This document shows positions 28,142 through 39,341 of a DNA stretch of 64,000 nucleotides, one piece after another. Numbering within the stretch: position 1 is the stretch's first letter; each line of letters begins with the position of its first letter. Where the stretch lies: NCBI GenBank assembly GCA_015057315.1, contig SVER01000001.1, positions 98,170 to 162,169 of the forward strand, written 5' to 3'. The translations under genes and the position numbers were made by a program. The notes under the pieces are model-generated. The model was not told where the DNA came from. It was given only the letters and a program-made list of their open reading frames with translations, and did no database searches. This DNA comes from Pseudobutyrivibrio ruminis. Its GTDB lineage: Bacteria > Bacillota > Clostridia > Lachnospirales > Lachnospiraceae.

Positions 28142-30592
28142 ATGCATAAGTTTAGTAAAACTTTTTGCAAAAAGGCTTTGGCCTGCTCATTATCAGCTTT
28201 TATGGTTGCAACGGGGGTAAGCTTTCCATCAGTGAAGGCTGATGCAGCCGGAAATTACAATTATGGTGATGCTTTGGCAAAATCATTATTGTTCTATCAG
28301 TTACAGGAATCTGGAAAGCTGTCAGAGGAAACACTTTCTAGAACAAACTGGAGGGCAGACTCAGGTCTAAAAGATGGTTCAGACTTTAATTTAGATTTAA
28401 CAGGCGGTTGGTATGACGCAGGGGATAATGTAAAGTTCAATCTTCCAATGGCATACTCATCAATGGTTTTAGGATGGTCATATTTGAACAATCCTGAGGC
28501 TTATCAGAAATCAGGTCAGGCAAAATGGATGCTCCATGATATCAAGTGGGCAAATGACTATTTTGTAAAATGTAATCCTGATTCAAGCACATATTTCTAT
28601 CAGGTAGGTGACGGTGGCAAGGACCATGGCTTCTGGGGCGCACCTGAACTGGTGGAAACAAAAATGGATAGACCTGCATTCAAGGTAGATGATACAGCTG
28701 CTGGCGGTGGCTCTTGCGTTACTGGTGAGGCTGCGGCATCTCTTGCAGTTGCATCTCTTGCTTTAAAGGATACAGATCCATCAAGAAGTGCAACCTATCT
28801 TTCACACGCAAAGACACTCTATGGAATGGCTGAGCGAGCTAAGAGTGATAAGGGCTACACAGCTGCAAGCGGTTTCTATACATCTTACAGCGGATTTTAT
28901 GATGAATTAGCACTTGCAGGCTGCTGGCTATACAAGGCAACAGGAGATAAGACATATCTTATAAATGCTGAAAAATACGCTGAGAACTTTGGAACAGAGT
29001 TCCAAGGCGGCGACGAGATGGCTTACTCATGGACAATGTCTTGGGATGACACACACATGGGCGCATGCTTACTTTTGGCAGAGCTTACAGGCAAGGATAA
29101 GTACTATACACCAATCGAAAATAGTATTGATTGCTATAATGGCAAGAAGCCTGGCTCAAATCCTGTAACAATCACACCTGGTGGACTTTCATTCTTAAGT
29201 GAATGGGGCTCAGTTAGATATGCATGTAATCAGGCATTTATCGATACAATCTATTTAGGATTAGATAAGGCTGATAGTGAGCATATTGCAGGGGCAAATT
29301 CATATATTGAAAGAACAATCAACTATGTTCTTGGCAGCAACGGTCAGAACTTTATGGTTGGCTACAATGCACAGTCACCAAAGAATCCTCACCACAGAGC
29401 TGCTCATGGTTGCTGGTCTAACAACCTTAACGCTGCACCAGAAAATTCAAGACATACACTTGTTGGTGCTATCGTAGGTGGACCTGGTTCTGCTAACGAT
29501 TCATACAAGGATGTTAGAAGTGATTATCAGGCAAACGAAGTAGCTTGTGACTACAATGCAGGTTTCACAGGCGCTTGCGCTTACCTCTATGAGAAGAACG
29601 GTTTTGGTACAGTTGTTACTCCATCTGCAATCGAAAAGACAGATGGTGCAGAGTTCACTCTTAAGGGTGGAATCAACTGTGAAGATAAGAACAATGCAGT
29701 TAACTTTGTTGAGCTTAAGACAGTTGTTGAGAATCACACAGCTTGGCCAGCAAGAGTTACTGACAACTTAAATCTTCGTATGTTCTTTGATTTAAGTGAT
29801 GTTATTGCACAGGGTCATTCAGCTTCAGATATGAAGGTTTCTATGACTTACAATCAGCATCCAGTAAAGATTTCTGAGTTCAAGGAATCTGATCAGAAGG
29901 GAATTTACTACATCGACCTTAACTTAGCAGGCGCTCAGATTTACCCAGGTGGACAGAGCGAGTGCAAGTGTGAGCTTCAGACAAGAATCACAGCTCCTGG
30001 TAAGTGGGATTACTCTAAGAGCCCATGTATCGTAGGTCTTGGCGGAACAAGCAATTCACAGATGTCTACACCTAGTGGAATGCAGCTGTTCGAAGGCGGA
30101 AAGCTTGTACTCGGCGATGAGAACATCGTTGATCCAGAACCAGTAGAGCCAGAACCAATCGAGCCAGAACCAGTAGAGCCAGAGCCAGTTGAACCAGAGC
30201 CAGTAGATCCAGAACCAGTAAATCCAACTCCAGTAGACCCAACTCCAGTAGATCCAGAGCCAGTTGATCCTACTCCGGTAAATCCAGAACCTTCAGCTAC
30301 AGATTTAACAGCTGATTATACAATCAATAACTGGGGTTCAGGTTACCAGGTTCTTATTAAGGTAAAGAATGATACAGCTTCAAAGACAAATTCTTGGACA
30401 TTAAAGGTTAACAAGAATGATGTTGGTATCGATACAAGCTGGAACGTTAATATCGTAGAATCAGGTGACTATTATATTATTACTCCTATGACATGGAATT
30501 CTGTAATTGAGCCAGGCCAGGCAGTTGACTTTGGTATCCAGGGCTCATCTCACATTGGAGATAAGGTGGAAATCATTGCACAGGGTAAATAA
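28142..30592 (+). CDS. Secreted GH9 endoglucanase with CBM3c and C-terminal CBM2-like module
   Basis: 816 residues, ATG 28142 ten bases after AAGGAGGG. Signal peptide (1-36, ending VKADAA); GH9 (alpha/alpha)6 domain (about 37-480) with D92 and D95 ([10 protein letters not shown]), H417/H418 (NPHHRAAHG) and general acid E466 ([11 protein letters not shown]); CBM3c-like module (about 495-655); a Pro-Glu/Pro-Val linker of tandem EPEPV-type units (about 664-718); a CBM2-like module (about 720-816, [16 protein letters not shown]). The GH9-CBM3c pair is the processive endoglucanase arrangement. The end module is nearly the same as the first module of the next protein. Released outside the cell; no anchor is seen. 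Confidence 0.93.
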   Translation: MHKFSKTFCKKALACSLSAFMVATGVSFPSVKADAAGNYNYGDALAKSLLFYQLQESGKLSEETLSRTNWRADSGLKDGSDFNLDLTGGWYDAGDNVKFNLPMAYSSMVLGWSYLNNPEAYQKSGQAKWMLHDIKWANDYFVKCNPDSSTYFYQVGDGGKDHGFWGAPELVETKMDRPAFKVDDTAAGGGSCVTGEAAASLAVASLALKDTDPSRSATYLSHAKTLYGMAERAKSDKGYTAASGFYTSYSGFYDELALAGCWLYKATGDKTYLINAEKYAENFGTEFQGGDEMAYSWTMSWDDTHMGACLLLAELTGKDKYYTPIENSIDCYNGKKPGSNPVTITPGGLSFLSEWGSVRYACNQAFIDTIYLGLDKADSEHIAGANSYIERTINYVLGSNGQNFMVGYNAQSPKNPHHRAAHGCWSNNLNAAPENSRHTLVGAIVGGPGSANDSYKDVRSDYQANEVACDYNAGFTGACAYLYEKNGFGTVVTPSAIEKTDGAEFTLKGGINCEDKNNAVNFVELKTVVENHTAWPARVTDNLNLRMFFDLSDVIAQGHSASDMKVSMTYNQHPVKISEFKESDQKGIYYIDLNLAGAQIYPGGQSECKCELQTRITAPGKWDYSKSPCIVGLGGTSNSQMSTPSGMQLFEGGKLVLGDENIVDPEPVEPEPIEPEPVEPEPVEPEPVDPEPVNPTPVDPTPVDPEPVDPTPVNPEPSATDLTADYTINNWGSGYQVLIKVKNDTASKTNSWTLKVNKNDVGIDTSWNVNIVESGDYYIITPMTWNSVIEPGQAVDFGIQGSSHIGDKVEIIAQGK

Positions 30593-30621
30593 AGAGAAGG
30601 TTTTGAGGAGGAATAAATTAA

Positions 30622-32439
30622 ATGGGTAAAAAAAGAAATGCTTTTTGTAGGAAAGCATTTTTAGGGGTTTTATCAGCTTCATTAATTATTAGCGGTGTAA
30701 GCATTCCAAAATATGTTTCACTTGCAGCAGAAGCTGGAATTGTTCCAGAATATACAATCAACAACTGGGGCTCAGGTTATCAGGTTCTTATTAAGGTAAA
30801 GAATGATACCAGCAAAAGAGAGGATAAATGGTCCCTTAAGATTAATAAAAATGATGTAGGAATTGATTCTAGCTGGAACGTTAACGTGAAGGAGGCTGGT
30901 GATTACTATGAAATCACTCCAATGGAATGGAATTCAGTAATTGAGCCAGGTCAGGCAGTGGAGTTTGGAATTCAGGGTTCTAGTCATGTAGGCACAGCTA
31001 TTGATATTTCAGTAGATGGTCAAAGCCAGAGTGTTACCCCAGAGCCAACACAGCCTGCACAACCAGAGCCATCACAACCAGAGCCATCACAGCCAGTTAA
31101 TCCAGAAGAGCCTAATCCAACTGAGCCAGACGTACCAGATGTTCCTGATAAGCCAGAGCCTTCTGAGCCATCAGAGGCTGTTGTAGGAGATGACTGGCTT
31201 CATACAGATGGAGCAAGAATCTATGACAAAAATGGTCATGAGGTATATCTGACAGGGGCTAACTGGTTTGGCTTTAACTGTTCAGAAAGAGTATTCCATG
31301 GATTGTGGAGTGCTAATATGAAAAATGTGGTTGAAGGCATGGCGGATCATGGAATCAATCTTGTGCGAGTACCTGTTTCTACTGAGCTTCTTTTAGAATG
31401 GAAGGCAGGCAAGAATGTAAAGGTAAATGTAAACACATACGCAAATCCTGAGCTAAAGAGAGCAGATGGCTCGGATATGAGCTCAAGAGAAATCTTTGAT
31501 ACATTTGTAAAGCTTTGCAGAGAAAATGGTATCAAGATTATGGTTGATTGCCACAGTGCAGATGCCAACAACTCTGGCCACAATTACAATGTTTGGTATG
31601 GTCCAAAGGGATTTACAACCGAAGATTGGATTGAAGGCTGGACATGGCTTGTAAATGAGTATAAGGATGATGACACTATCATCGCTTGCGATCTTAAGAA
31701 TGAACCACACGGCAAATTCTCCCAGGCAGAAGCCGTAGCAGCTAAGTGGGACGATTCCACAGATGAAAACAATTGGCGTTATGCTGCCAGCCGTTGTGGA
31801 CAAGCTATCCTGGATGTTAATCCTAACCTTCTTATTATGGTAGAAGGTACAGAGGAAACACCAAGACCAGGATTCGATTTTAATTCAGGAACGCAGAATC
31901 CTAATGCTACAGAGGATGAGCTTAAGTACTATGGCGGATGGTGGGGCGGAAATCTTAGAAATGCTGGAAAGTATCCAGTAGATCTAGGTAGCCATCAAAG
32001 CCAGCTGGTGTACTCACCACATGATTATGGCCCACTTGTTTACAAGCAGGTATGGTTCGATAAGGATTTCACAGAGCAGACATTATTAGATGATGTTTGG
32101 TATGATAGCTGGTTCTATCTTCAGGATCAGGAAATCGCACCTCTTCTTATTGGAGAGTGGGGAGGCTTCATGGATGGTGGAGACAATGAAAAGTACCTGA
32201 ATCTTATGGCAAACTTTATTGCTAAGAATCACATAAATCATACCTTCTGGTGCATTAATCCTAATTCAGGTGACACAGGCGGACTTCTTAAGGACGACTG
32301 GATGTCATGGGATAATGCCAAGTACGATATGATGAAGAAAACTCTTTGGACTGATTCAAAGACAGGTAAGTTTGTTGGTCTTGACCATGAAGTTCCTTTA
32401 GGAAGCTCTGGAGAGACAGTAACTACATATTATAATTAA
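30622..32439 (+). CDS. Secreted GH5 endoglucanase with N-terminal CBM2-like module
   Basis: 605 residues, ATG 30622 after GAGGAGG. Signal peptide (about 1-35); CBM2-like module (about 43-135); Pro/Glu/Ser linker (about 140-190); GH5 TIM barrel beginning [20 protein letters not shown] and resembling the E1/GH5_1-type cellulases; acid/base E361 (CDLKNEPHG) and nucleophile E512 (LLIGEWGG). It hydrolyses internal beta-1,4-glucan bonds. It follows the GH9 gene by about 30 bases and is probably co-transcribed, giving an endo/processive pair with matching binding modules. Confidence 0.93.
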   Translation: MGKKRNAFCRKAFLGVLSASLIISGVSIPKYVSLAAEAGIVPEYTINNWGSGYQVLIKVKNDTSKREDKWSLKINKNDVGIDSSWNVNVKEAGDYYEITPMEWNSVIEPGQAVEFGIQGSSHVGTAIDISVDGQSQSVTPEPTQPAQPEPSQPEPSQPVNPEEPNPTEPDVPDVPDKPEPSEPSEAVVGDDWLHTDGARIYDKNGHEVYLTGANWFGFNCSERVFHGLWSANMKNVVEGMADHGINLVRVPVSTELLLEWKAGKNVKVNVNTYANPELKRADGSDMSSREIFDTFVKLCRENGIKIMVDCHSADANNSGHNYNVWYGPKGFTTEDWIEGWTWLVNEYKDDDTIIACDLKNEPHGKFSQAEAVAAKWDDSTDENNWRYAASRCGQAILDVNPNLLIMVEGTEETPRPGFDFNSGTQNPNATEDELKYYGGWWGGNLRNAGKYPVDLGSHQSQLVYSPHDYGPLVYKQVWFDKDFTEQTLLDDVWYDSWFYLQDQEIAPLLIGEWGGFMDGGDNEKYLNLMANFIAKNHINHTFWCINPNSGDTGGLLKDDWMSWDNAKYDMMKKTLWTDSKTGKFVGLDHEVPLGSSGETVTTYYN

Positions 32440-32445
32440 AAAAAA

Positions 32446-32478
32446 GGGCCCTGCCAGCTTTTAAGCTGGCAAGGCCTT
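32446..32478 (+). terminator. Intrinsic terminator after GH5
   Basis: GGCC-TGCCAGCTT pairs with AAGCTGGCA-GGCC, with small bulges, followed by a short T-rich run. Preceded by an A tract. Confidence 0.85.
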
Positions 32479-32534
32479 ATTTGTATATCCCTCATCCATT
32501 TCGCTTAAAAAATTAATTTTATCTATATTTCTAG

Positions 32535-32563
32535 TTTACGAACTCCTTATTTGGTGTTAATAT
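32535..32563 (+). promoter_or_regulatory. Possible promoter of pyruvate kinase
   Basis: TTTACG (32535-32540), 17-base spacer, TAATAT (32558-32563), about 55 bases before the pyk start. Confidence 0.4.
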
Positions 32564-32619
32564 AAATTGGGTTAAATTTTAGTTATATTTAGTTTTGTTT
32601 ATATAGAAGGAGTTATTCA

Positions 32620-34035
32620 ATGAGAAAAACTAAGATTATTTGTACAATCGGACCAGCTTCCATGAATGAGGAAACTCTTACAGCAATGGCAAAGGCTGGT
32701 ATGAATGTTGCCCGTATGAATTTCTCTCATGGCGACCATGAGGAGCAGGGCATGAAGATGGACTTAGTAAAGAAGGTTCGTAAGAAGCTTAATCTTCCAA
32801 TCGCTATTCTTCTTGATACAAAGGGACCTGAGTATCGTATTGGTACATTTAAGGATGGTTCTGTTACAGTTAAAGAAGGTGACACATTCACATTTACAAC
32901 AGATGATGTTGAAGGTGATGAGACACGTGTATCAGTTAGCCATAAGAAGCTACATGAGGATTTGTCTGTTGGTGATACACTTTCAGTATGTAACGGTATC
33001 GTATTCTTCGAGGTTACAGAAATCAAGGGCCATGATGTTATCACAAAGTGTACATCAGGCGGTACTATGAGCAATAAGAAGTCTATGAGCTTCCCTAACA
33101 AGGTTATGTCTGGTCCATACCTTTCTGAGCAGGACAAGAAGGATATCTTATTCGGTATCGAAAATGACATTGATTTTATTGCTGCTTCGTTTGTTTCAAC
33201 AAAGCAGGATATGATAGAGCTTAGAACATTCCTTGACGAGAACGGTGGTAAGGATATCGTTGTTATTGCTAAGATCGAGAATCAGCCAGGTGTTGATAAC
33301 GTTAAGGAAATCCTTGAAGTTGCTAATGGTATCATGGTTGCTCGTGGTGACCTTGGTGTTGAGATTCCATTCGTTAATCTTCCAGCTGTTCAGAAGCAGC
33401 TTATTTCTACAGCACGTGCACTTGGTAAGAGTGTTGTTACAGCTACAGAGATGCTTGAGTCTATGATTTCTAATCCACGTCCTACACGTGCAGAGATTTC
33501 AGATGTTGCTAATGCTGTATATGATGGAACTAGTGCAATCATGCTTTCAGGTGAGAGTGCTCAGGGTAAATACCCAGTACAGGCAGTTGCAACAATGGCA
33601 GAAATCGCTGAAACAACTGAGAATGATATTAATTACGAGGGACGTTTCCACAAGGAAGAAATGGAAATTTCTTCTACAGCAGATGCTGTTTGCCATTCAA
33701 CATGTTCTATGGCTATTGATGTTAATGCTAAGGCTATCGTTGCCTGCACAATGTCTGGTTACACAGCAAAGCGTGTAAGCCGTTTCCGTTGTCCAGTAGA
33801 TGTTATTGCTATGACAACTGATAAGAAGGTTTGGTTAAGACTTGCTCTTAGCTGGGGTGTTACACCAGTTCTTGTTGATAGATTTAAGTCACTTGATGTT
33901 ATGTTCTACCATGCTACAAAGCGTGTACAGCAGATGCTTGAGCTCGAAAACGGGGATATGGTAGTACTTACAGGTGGTCCTATCGATGGTACTGTTGGTA
34001 ATACAAACACAATCAAGGTTGAGACAATTCAGTAA
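32620..34035 (+). CDS. pyk: Pyruvate kinase
   Basis: 471 residues, the short form without the extra C-terminal PEP-utiliser domain found in some Firmicutes. It converts PEP and ADP to pyruvate and ATP in glycolysis. Seen: KTKIICTIGPAS, NVARMNFSHG, LLDTKGPEYR (usual EIR has Tyr for Ile), IAKIENQPG with the catalytic Lys, MVARGDLGVE and ATEMLESM. Ribosome site AAGGAG. Codon use is strongly biased, consistent with high expression. Stand-alone unit between terminators. Confidence 0.97.
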   Translation: MRKTKIICTIGPASMNEETLTAMAKAGMNVARMNFSHGDHEEQGMKMDLVKKVRKKLNLPIAILLDTKGPEYRIGTFKDGSVTVKEGDTFTFTTDDVEGDETRVSVSHKKLHEDLSVGDTLSVCNGIVFFEVTEIKGHDVITKCTSGGTMSNKKSMSFPNKVMSGPYLSEQDKKDILFGIENDIDFIAASFVSTKQDMIELRTFLDENGGKDIVVIAKIENQPGVDNVKEILEVANGIMVARGDLGVEIPFVNLPAVQKQLISTARALGKSVVTATEMLESMISNPRPTRAEISDVANAVYDGTSAIMLSGESAQGKYPVQAVATMAEIAETTENDINYEGRFHKEEMEISSTADAVCHSTCSMAIDVNAKAIVACTMSGYTAKRVSRFRCPVDVIAMTTDKKVWLRLALSWGVTPVLVDRFKSLDVMFYHATKRVQQMLELENGDMVVLTGGPIDGTVGNTNTIKVETIQ

Positions 34036-34542
34036 ATACGGAAGGCTTCTTCCTTTTAGTGAAAGAGATGCAGTGGATCTTTGTTTTACACCTACTTAAG
34101 GGGAAGCTGTCATAGCTAGTGTACGGTGAATAATTGGTATAAGCAGGTGACTGTTTTGGAGAGTATTGAACGGGAATACTTTTCACAGACTATTCACACT
34201 ATTTACACCACTTTGACAAAGTTTTCAGTTAATATATACTCATCTCGAAAGAGATACAATTTTTTCATAACATTATTCTCCCTTTTGAAAGAGACGCTCC
34301 GCTGGCGTCTCTTTCGTATTATATAGGTTCTTTGAGGATTTCTTCTTATTCTTATTAATCCCGCGTTATATTTATAAGTGCAAAATGTACTAAGGAATAG
34401 TTTGATAACATTATAAAAATATCTAATATTAATAAATATTATTAAAATATAACATATCGCTTGCAATTTGATTACTCGCGCTTTATAATCTTGCTTGTTT
34501 TTGTGAATTAATTGTGAACGGGTTTTTAAGAAAGGTAAGATT
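34036..34542. other. Intergenic region after pyk with three hairpins, no gene seen
   Basis: Hairpins: GGAAG-GCTT-CTTCC plus TTTT (34040-34057), a weak pyk terminator; ATCTC-GAAA-GAGAT followed by a T tract (34242-34266), terminator-like; an 11-base perfect stem (34287-34297 with 34305-34315) without a T tract. The 66-codon ORF at 34126-34326 has no ribosome site and is not called. A possible small RNA could lie between 34060 and 34266. The end holds the chemoreceptor promoter. Confidence 0.5.
34461..34489 (+). promoter_or_regulatory. Sigma-A-type promoter of chemoreceptor gene
   Basis: TTGCAA (34461-34466), 17-base spacer, TATAAT (34484-34489), 53 bases before the ATG. Confidence 0.75.
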
Positions 34543-36276
34543 ATGAAGAAGAACAAGAAACTAGTTCGACAGATATTATGGTTTGCAGCTGTACTTGCAT
34601 TATTAATGTCTACTACAATTGCAATTATTGGAATGACCTATGTTAAGAAGGCATATTTTGATTCATTTTCAGAGGAATTACATACATCAGCTATGTTCCT
34701 TCAGAGTGCACTTAACAGCCAGTGGGATGGTGACTGGGAAGTAACATCTTCTGGAAAGATTCTTAAAGGTAGCTATGCCCTACATGATGATTTTCAGGCA
34801 CAGTTAGATGAATTACATGAGCAGACTGGTGTAAGCTTTACAATTTTCTATGGAGACACCAGATACATCACATCACTTACAGATGAAAGTGGTCAGAGAA
34901 TGGAAGGCACACAGGCATCTGAAGAAGTTGTTGCTAAGGTTGTTGAAAATGGTGAGGATTATCTTGCAACTAATTTCAATATTAATGGTAGTGATAGCAA
35001 GTGGTATGCATATTATATTCCACTTAAGAATACTGACGGAACAGTTGTAGGTATGATATTTGCAGGCCGCGAAACAGATTCCGTTGCCTCAGCTTTACTT
35101 AACGCAAGACTAATTATAATGGGTGTTTACATCTTCTTCGTTGTATTAGTTCTTATTTTAGGTCATAGAATGATTGTGAAATCCACAAATGCTATAGATG
35201 AAATTGTGGCTGGACTTAAGAAGCTTGAGGATGGTGAATTATCATTTTATATTGAAGATCATGCATTTGATAGAACAGATGAGATTGGTGTTATTGCTGA
35301 GACTTCAGCGGAGCTTCGTGATAAGCTCCAGGATGTAATTAAGACATCTATTGATCTTTCTGACCAGGTAACAAATGCAGGTGAAAATCTTGCTTCAAGT
35401 GCTGATACAGCTTTACATGTTGCTGATCAGGTTTCAAATGCTGTTGAGGATATTAGCAAGGGCGCTGTATCACAGGCTGAAAGTGTTGAGAATTCTCTTA
35501 ACAATACATTGGAGATGGGCGAAAGCATCGAGGATATTTCTGATAGCGTATTAGAGCTTTCAAAGGCTGCTACAGAGATGCTTCAGGATGCTAACAAGAC
35601 TGTTGATGCTATTAATGAGCTTATGCAACAAAATGAGCAGGTTATGGCTGCAATGACAGAAATTCATACTCAGATTCAAGCTACAAATGATGCGGTTAAG
35701 AATATTGCAGAAGCATCTAACTCAATTACATCTATTTCAGACCAGACAAATCTTCTTTCACTTAACGCTTCTATTGAAGCTGCCCGTGCTGGTGATGCAG
35801 GAAGAGGATTCGCAGTAGTTGCTACAGAAATAGGTTCTCTTGCAGTTCAGTCTAAGGAAGCTTCTGTATCAATCAATGATATTGTAGCAAAGCTTGTTGC
35901 TGAGTCAGAGAAGAGTGTTGAGACTATTGAAAAGCTTAACGTAGCATTTAATCAGCAGAACAGCCAGCTTAATTCAACAAAGTCTGATATGGATTATGTG
36001 GTTAAGAATGTAAATAGCGTTGATTCTAGCACAAAGACTATTGCTGATAAGGTAGAGCTATTAAATGGATTAAAGGTGAGCTTTAATGATATTATTTCTG
36101 AGCTTTCTGCAATTTCTCAGCAAAACGCAGCATCATCAGAAGAGACAACAGCTTCTATGCAGGAATTAAATGCAACATTTGCAATTATTACACAGGCTGC
36201 CGATGAACTTAGAGACTTAGCAGTTAATCTAAATGATAAAATGAATTACTTTAATATAGAAGGCACCGTAGCCTAA
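34543..36276 (+). CDS. Methyl-accepting chemotaxis protein with Cache-type sensor
   Basis: 577 residues. Membrane helix 1 (about 7-30), an extracytoplasmic single-Cache-like domain (about 35-180, ending GMIFAGRET), membrane helix 2 (about 187-207), HAMP, then a long coiled-coil signalling domain whose hairpin tip is [22 protein letters not shown]. It senses an outside ligand (Cache domains often bind small organic acids or amino acids) and signals to CheA. No che genes adjoin it. A REP-like repeat follows the stop directly. Confidence 0.93.
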   Translation: MKKNKKLVRQILWFAAVLALLMSTTIAIIGMTYVKKAYFDSFSEELHTSAMFLQSALNSQWDGDWEVTSSGKILKGSYALHDDFQAQLDELHEQTGVSFTIFYGDTRYITSLTDESGQRMEGTQASEEVVAKVVENGEDYLATNFNINGSDSKWYAYYIPLKNTDGTVVGMIFAGRETDSVASALLNARLIIMGVYIFFVVLVLILGHRMIVKSTNAIDEIVAGLKKLEDGELSFYIEDHAFDRTDEIGVIAETSAELRDKLQDVIKTSIDLSDQVTNAGENLASSADTALHVADQVSNAVEDISKGAVSQAESVENSLNNTLEMGESIEDISDSVLELSKAATEMLQDANKTVDAINELMQQNEQVMAAMTEIHTQIQATNDAVKNIAEASNSITSISDQTNLLSLNASIEAARAGDAGRGFAVVATEIGSLAVQSKEASVSINDIVAKLVAESEKSVETIEKLNVAFNQQNSQLNSTKSDMDYVVKNVNSVDSSTKTIADKVELLNGLKVSFNDIISELSAISQQNAASSEETTASMQELNATFAIITQAADELRDLAVNLNDKMNYFNIEGTVA

Positions 36277-36284
36277 AAAAGAAA

Positions 36285-36327
36285 GCCTTCCCCATGAGGG
36301 GAAGGTGCCCCGAAGGGGCGGATGAGG
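36285..36327 (+). repeat. REP-like palindromic repeat, copy A
   Basis: Hairpin one GCCTTCCCC/GGGGAAGGTGC, hairpin two GCCCCGAAGGGGC, then GGATGAGG. Same layout as copies at 49533 and 52238. It sits between the convergent chemoreceptor and pectate lyase genes and may act as their terminator. Confidence 0.85.
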
Positions 36328-36338
36328 TGTAGCCTCAC

Positions 36339-38897
36339 TTAATTACTAGAATATGTCAAAGCACCACTCTGTGCTCCAGCATATTTTACAGTCCAATTCT
36401 TTGCAGATTGTGGATCTCGTGTGCTGTACCCATAATTATTGCTTGGTCTAAAGCTAGATGCTCCAGCAATCTTTGCTGTAGAAATATCCCAAGATAATAC
36501 GCTACCACTATCTGTGAATCTTCCTATATAATCCATTGCATTTACAACGCATCCCTTGTGACTGCCAGCTTCAAAGTAGTTTTTCTCTGAATAGATATTG
36601 CAGTCAGTATAAGGTGTATAGCCTAAGTCAAAATCGTATACATAGTTGTTATAGCAGTGGAAATATCCATAGCGCATCAATCCAGGTGCACGGGTGAGAG
36701 TCTGTCTAAAGTAGCAGTTGCTTATGGTCATGCAAGGGTAGCCTGTGTATGTACCATGGCCGTCTTCACCTGGGTATCCGAGAATTAATCCATATTTGTG
36801 CCCACCAAAGAAGCAATCATTAACTGAAACAAAGTTTGCCTTAAGTCCAACATAGAGGAACTTGTCAGTGTCATTATGATGAATGCTTGTGTCCTGATTC
36901 ATATCATGTCCAGGCCAAGAGCAGTGATTCATCCAGAAATTGTTACCATCGGAAATATACATCTGAATATCATCGTTATTGTTAATGCTTACAGAATGAG
37001 TAAACGTAATATTCTTGTAGATGTTATTACCTGATGACTGAATGTTTCTAAAGTGTATATTGTTTAGTGTATGGGCATTGTAAGAGCCTACAAATGTTTT
37101 GTTGCTTCCTACATTAACCTTTGTAAGAGCATTCTGTGACATGTTTGCACCGATAACGATAATGTAAGGTGTAGAGCCGGATGCATATTTCTGCAGGTCG
37201 CTTAATGACTTTACAGTTACAGTCTGTCCAAATACACCACCAGTGATGCAGGCCTTCTCTCGGCCAGACATATCCTTTGAATATCCCGCAAAGCCTTCAA
37301 CTCCATAGGAATTTACTCTGAAGCACTGGCTTGTAGAACCATTATAGTTTGCTAGATTGTAGCTTCCATTTGAAAGAGTAAGTGCGAGATTAGTGTTGTT
37401 GTAATTTACAATCTTATAATTGAGGGCAATTCCATTAGCGTCATTTTTTACTGCAACAATCTTCCAGTACTGAGATTTGTCGCCAGATGTCACCTTGGCT
37501 GCGGCAACACCGTTGCCAGATGTTACGCTGCTGGAAAATGGTGTGAAACAATAGCCGGTAGCAGCATTGATGATTCTATATACACCGCTATTTACATATG
37601 AAAGAACCCATCTGTTTGATGTGGCACTAGTGCCATTTGAAGTAAGAACTCCACCGTTTGTACCATTGTCGTTTACATATTTTCCATCACTGCAATTTAC
37701 AAAATTAATCTGTTGCTGAGGGTATACAGTGCTAAGTGCTGAGCTTGTTGTAGTTGAAGCTGTAGAAGAGCTCTGGCTTGAAGAGCTGCTGGTATTAATG
37801 GCTTCGAATACAAATTGTTGACAAGCTAATCCGTTATATGTCCGTGTGTTAATATTTCCCTTGTTTGCTGTAGACCAACCGTATACATCAACAGCTTGCT
37901 TATCACCTGAACATTTTGTTGTAAGGCAAAAGACTCCGTCAGTAGATGTTTTTATAGGCTTGAATTTCTGAGGGTCTTTGCCATTTTCATTGTAGAGCTC
38001 TACATTAGTTCCATCTGTTGCTTTTCCTGCAGTTACATCCATCATTCTTCCGCTGGACATACCGGTTTTCAGGGTAATATATCCATCGCCTACATTGGTT
38101 ACATACCATCTTTGGCATGGATAACCATTTCCTTGGTACTGCTGTACATTGGCGCCGTTTTCATCCTTGCCGTCAGCAACCTCTACATATTTCTGGCTGT
38201 TGACGTTTTTGATGTAGTACCAACCATCAGCAATGTAGCCTGTCTGTAATGATGGAGTTGTGTTGTTTGAGGAATTGTTGCTTGTTGAGTTGTTGCTTGA
38301 ATTGCTTGAATTGCTTGAACTATTGCTAGATGGCCAAGGAGCAGATTCAAAATACCAAATCTGATTGTCCTTGCCAGTGTTGGCGTATTGATGCACGTTA
38401 GCGCCAGTAGTTGTCTTGGCACTTGTTACATCAACCACTGAATTGAAGCCGCTTACTTCTGTAGCTATATAGTAGCCCAGGTTAGAATCTGCTGGCTTGA
38501 GTGCAAAATTCTGAGCTGAGCAGCCATTGTTGCTCCAAATCTGGATGTTAGTTTTGTTTTCAGATGAACCGTTTGCCACATCGAGCGATATGCCTCCGGT
38601 CATATCTGTAGCTGGGTGGATTCTGTAATAGCCTGTAGAGCTGTTCTTTTCAAGAATCCATCGCTGGCCCAGTGAGCCAGTGCCGGTTGCCTGCACCACA
38701 TTGGCACCAGCTGCAGACGAGTCATTCTCTACTGTGAGATAAAGACCGCTGTTTTTGTTTTTGATGTAATAGATGTTTCCTGTTTCAGGTGTCACTGCTG
38801 CCGCGTGAACCTCTAGCACAGGAAAAGCTATGAATGACATTACCGTAAATACTAATGCAGCCGATAATGCCAAGGCTTTTCTTAACTTCTTCTTCAC
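36339..38897 (-). CDS. Secreted pectate lyase (PL1) with three ricin-type lectin modules
   Basis: 852 residues on the minus strand from GTG 38897, nine bases after AAGGAG; this gives a clean signal peptide (KKKLRKALALSAALVFTVMS to VHAAA). The longer frame from TTG 38930 would put the ribosome site inside the gene. Three ricin/CBM13-like modules (about 38-190, 225-365, 395-530) are separated by Ser/Asn/Thr linkers. The C-terminal part is a right-handed beta-helix pectate lyase with NNIHFRNIQ, SIHHNDTDK, and the RAPGLMRYG arginine region. It cleaves polygalacturonate by beta-elimination with calcium. Single-gene unit. Confidence 0.88.
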   Translation of the reverse strand: MKKKLRKALALSAALVFTVMSFIAFPVLEVHAAAVTPETGNIYYIKNKNSGLYLTVENDSSAAGANVVQATGTGSLGQRWILEKNSSTGYYRIHPATDMTGGISLDVANGSSENKTNIQIWSNNGCSAQNFALKPADSNLGYYIATEVSGFNSVVDVTSAKTTTGANVHQYANTGKDNQIWYFESAPWPSSNSSSNSSNSSNNSTSNNSSNNTTPSLQTGYIADGWYYIKNVNSQKYVEVADGKDENGANVQQYQGNGYPCQRWYVTNVGDGYITLKTGMSSGRMMDVTAGKATDGTNVELYNENGKDPQKFKPIKTSTDGVFCLTTKCSGDKQAVDVYGWSTANKGNINTRTYNGLACQQFVFEAINTSSSSSQSSSTASTTTSSALSTVYPQQQINFVNCSDGKYVNDNGTNGGVLTSNGTSATSNRWVLSYVNSGVYRIINAATGYCFTPFSSSVTSGNGVAAAKVTSGDKSQYWKIVAVKNDANGIALNYKIVNYNNTNLALTLSNGSYNLANYNGSTSQCFRVNSYGVEGFAGYSKDMSGREKACITGGVFGQTVTVKSLSDLQKYASGSTPYIIVIGANMSQNALTKVNVGSNKTFVGSYNAHTLNNIHFRNIQSSGNNIYKNITFTHSVSINNNDDIQMYISDGNNFWMNHCSWPGHDMNQDTSIHHNDTDKFLYVGLKANFVSVNDCFFGGHKYGLILGYPGEDGHGTYTGYPCMTISNCYFRQTLTRAPGLMRYGYFHCYNNYVYDFDLGYTPYTDCNIYSEKNYFEAGSHKGCVVNAMDYIGRFTDSGSVLSWDISTAKIAGASSFRPSNNYGYSTRDPQSAKNWTVKYAGAQSGALTYSSN

Positions 38898-39137
38898 TTC
38901 ATTGTTCTCCTTGTTTTGAATTTTCTTCAAAACTCAGTTACTCCCCTTATCCCCTCAGTTAAGCAACATTGATATTGTAGCAGATAGGGGTGGCAGAAAA
39001 AGACTTGACCCTGTATTTCACCACAAGTTCCACGAATTGCACAAAAAAATAAGAGATGATTTTGTGTGAATTTTCAAATCATCATTCAAGATAATACCAT
39101 ATCCGCCTATATCATCTACAAATCATGTGTGACACTT

Positions 39138-39153
39138 ATGTGACAAATCACAT
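39138..39153. promoter_or_regulatory. Operator-like inverted repeat upstream of 43-residue ORF
   Basis: ATGTGA-CAAA-TCACAT is a perfect inverted repeat next to a TATTAT (39156-39161). A further TGTGACA lies at 39128. The half-sites recall Crp/Fnr-type sites but the spacing is two bases short of the Crp consensus. Confidence 0.4.
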
Positions 39154-39207
39154 GGTATTATCTTTTCAGAAACAAAAAACAAACACAAATTTAGGAGGTA
39201 TGAAAAA

Positions 39208-39339
39208 ATGGTAGTAGGACAAATCATTAATTGCTGTACAGTAGACGAGGTTATTAGAAAGGCTTTCGAACTTAAAGATAAGGGGATTGTCACTGAATTT
39301 GTTTCTAATTGTGCACTCAGAGTTGTTTGCATAGATTAA
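39208..39339 (+). CDS. Small 43-residue protein with four cysteines, unknown function
   Basis: ATG 39208, nine bases after a perfect AGGAGG (39193-39198); TAA at 39337, and an excellent terminator begins two bases later. The product starts MVVGQIINCCTVDEVIRKAF and ends SNCALRVVCID, with four Cys (10, 11, 35, 41) and a central amphipathic helix. No signal peptide or membrane helix. Family not recognised. The ribosome site, terminator and operator-like upstream repeat make it look like a real single-gene unit. Confidence 0.65.
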   Translation: MVVGQIINCCTVDEVIRKAFELKDKGIVTEFVSNCALRVVCID

Positions 39340-39341
39340 TA

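Noticed and set aside
30128..30298. Tandem repeats that might look like a CRISPR or minisatellite
   Set aside because: They encode the Pro-Glu/Pro-Val linker of the GH9 protein in frame.
34126..34326. 66-codon ORF after pyk
   Set aside because: No ribosome site, atypical composition, and it overlaps two hairpins.
38898..38930. TTG start extending the pectate lyase
   Set aside because: Would place the AAGGAG ribosome site inside the gene; the GTG start gives a normal signal peptide.
39138..39153. Classical Crp site
   Set aside because: Half-sites fit but the central spacer is four bases, not six; kept only as an inverted repeat.
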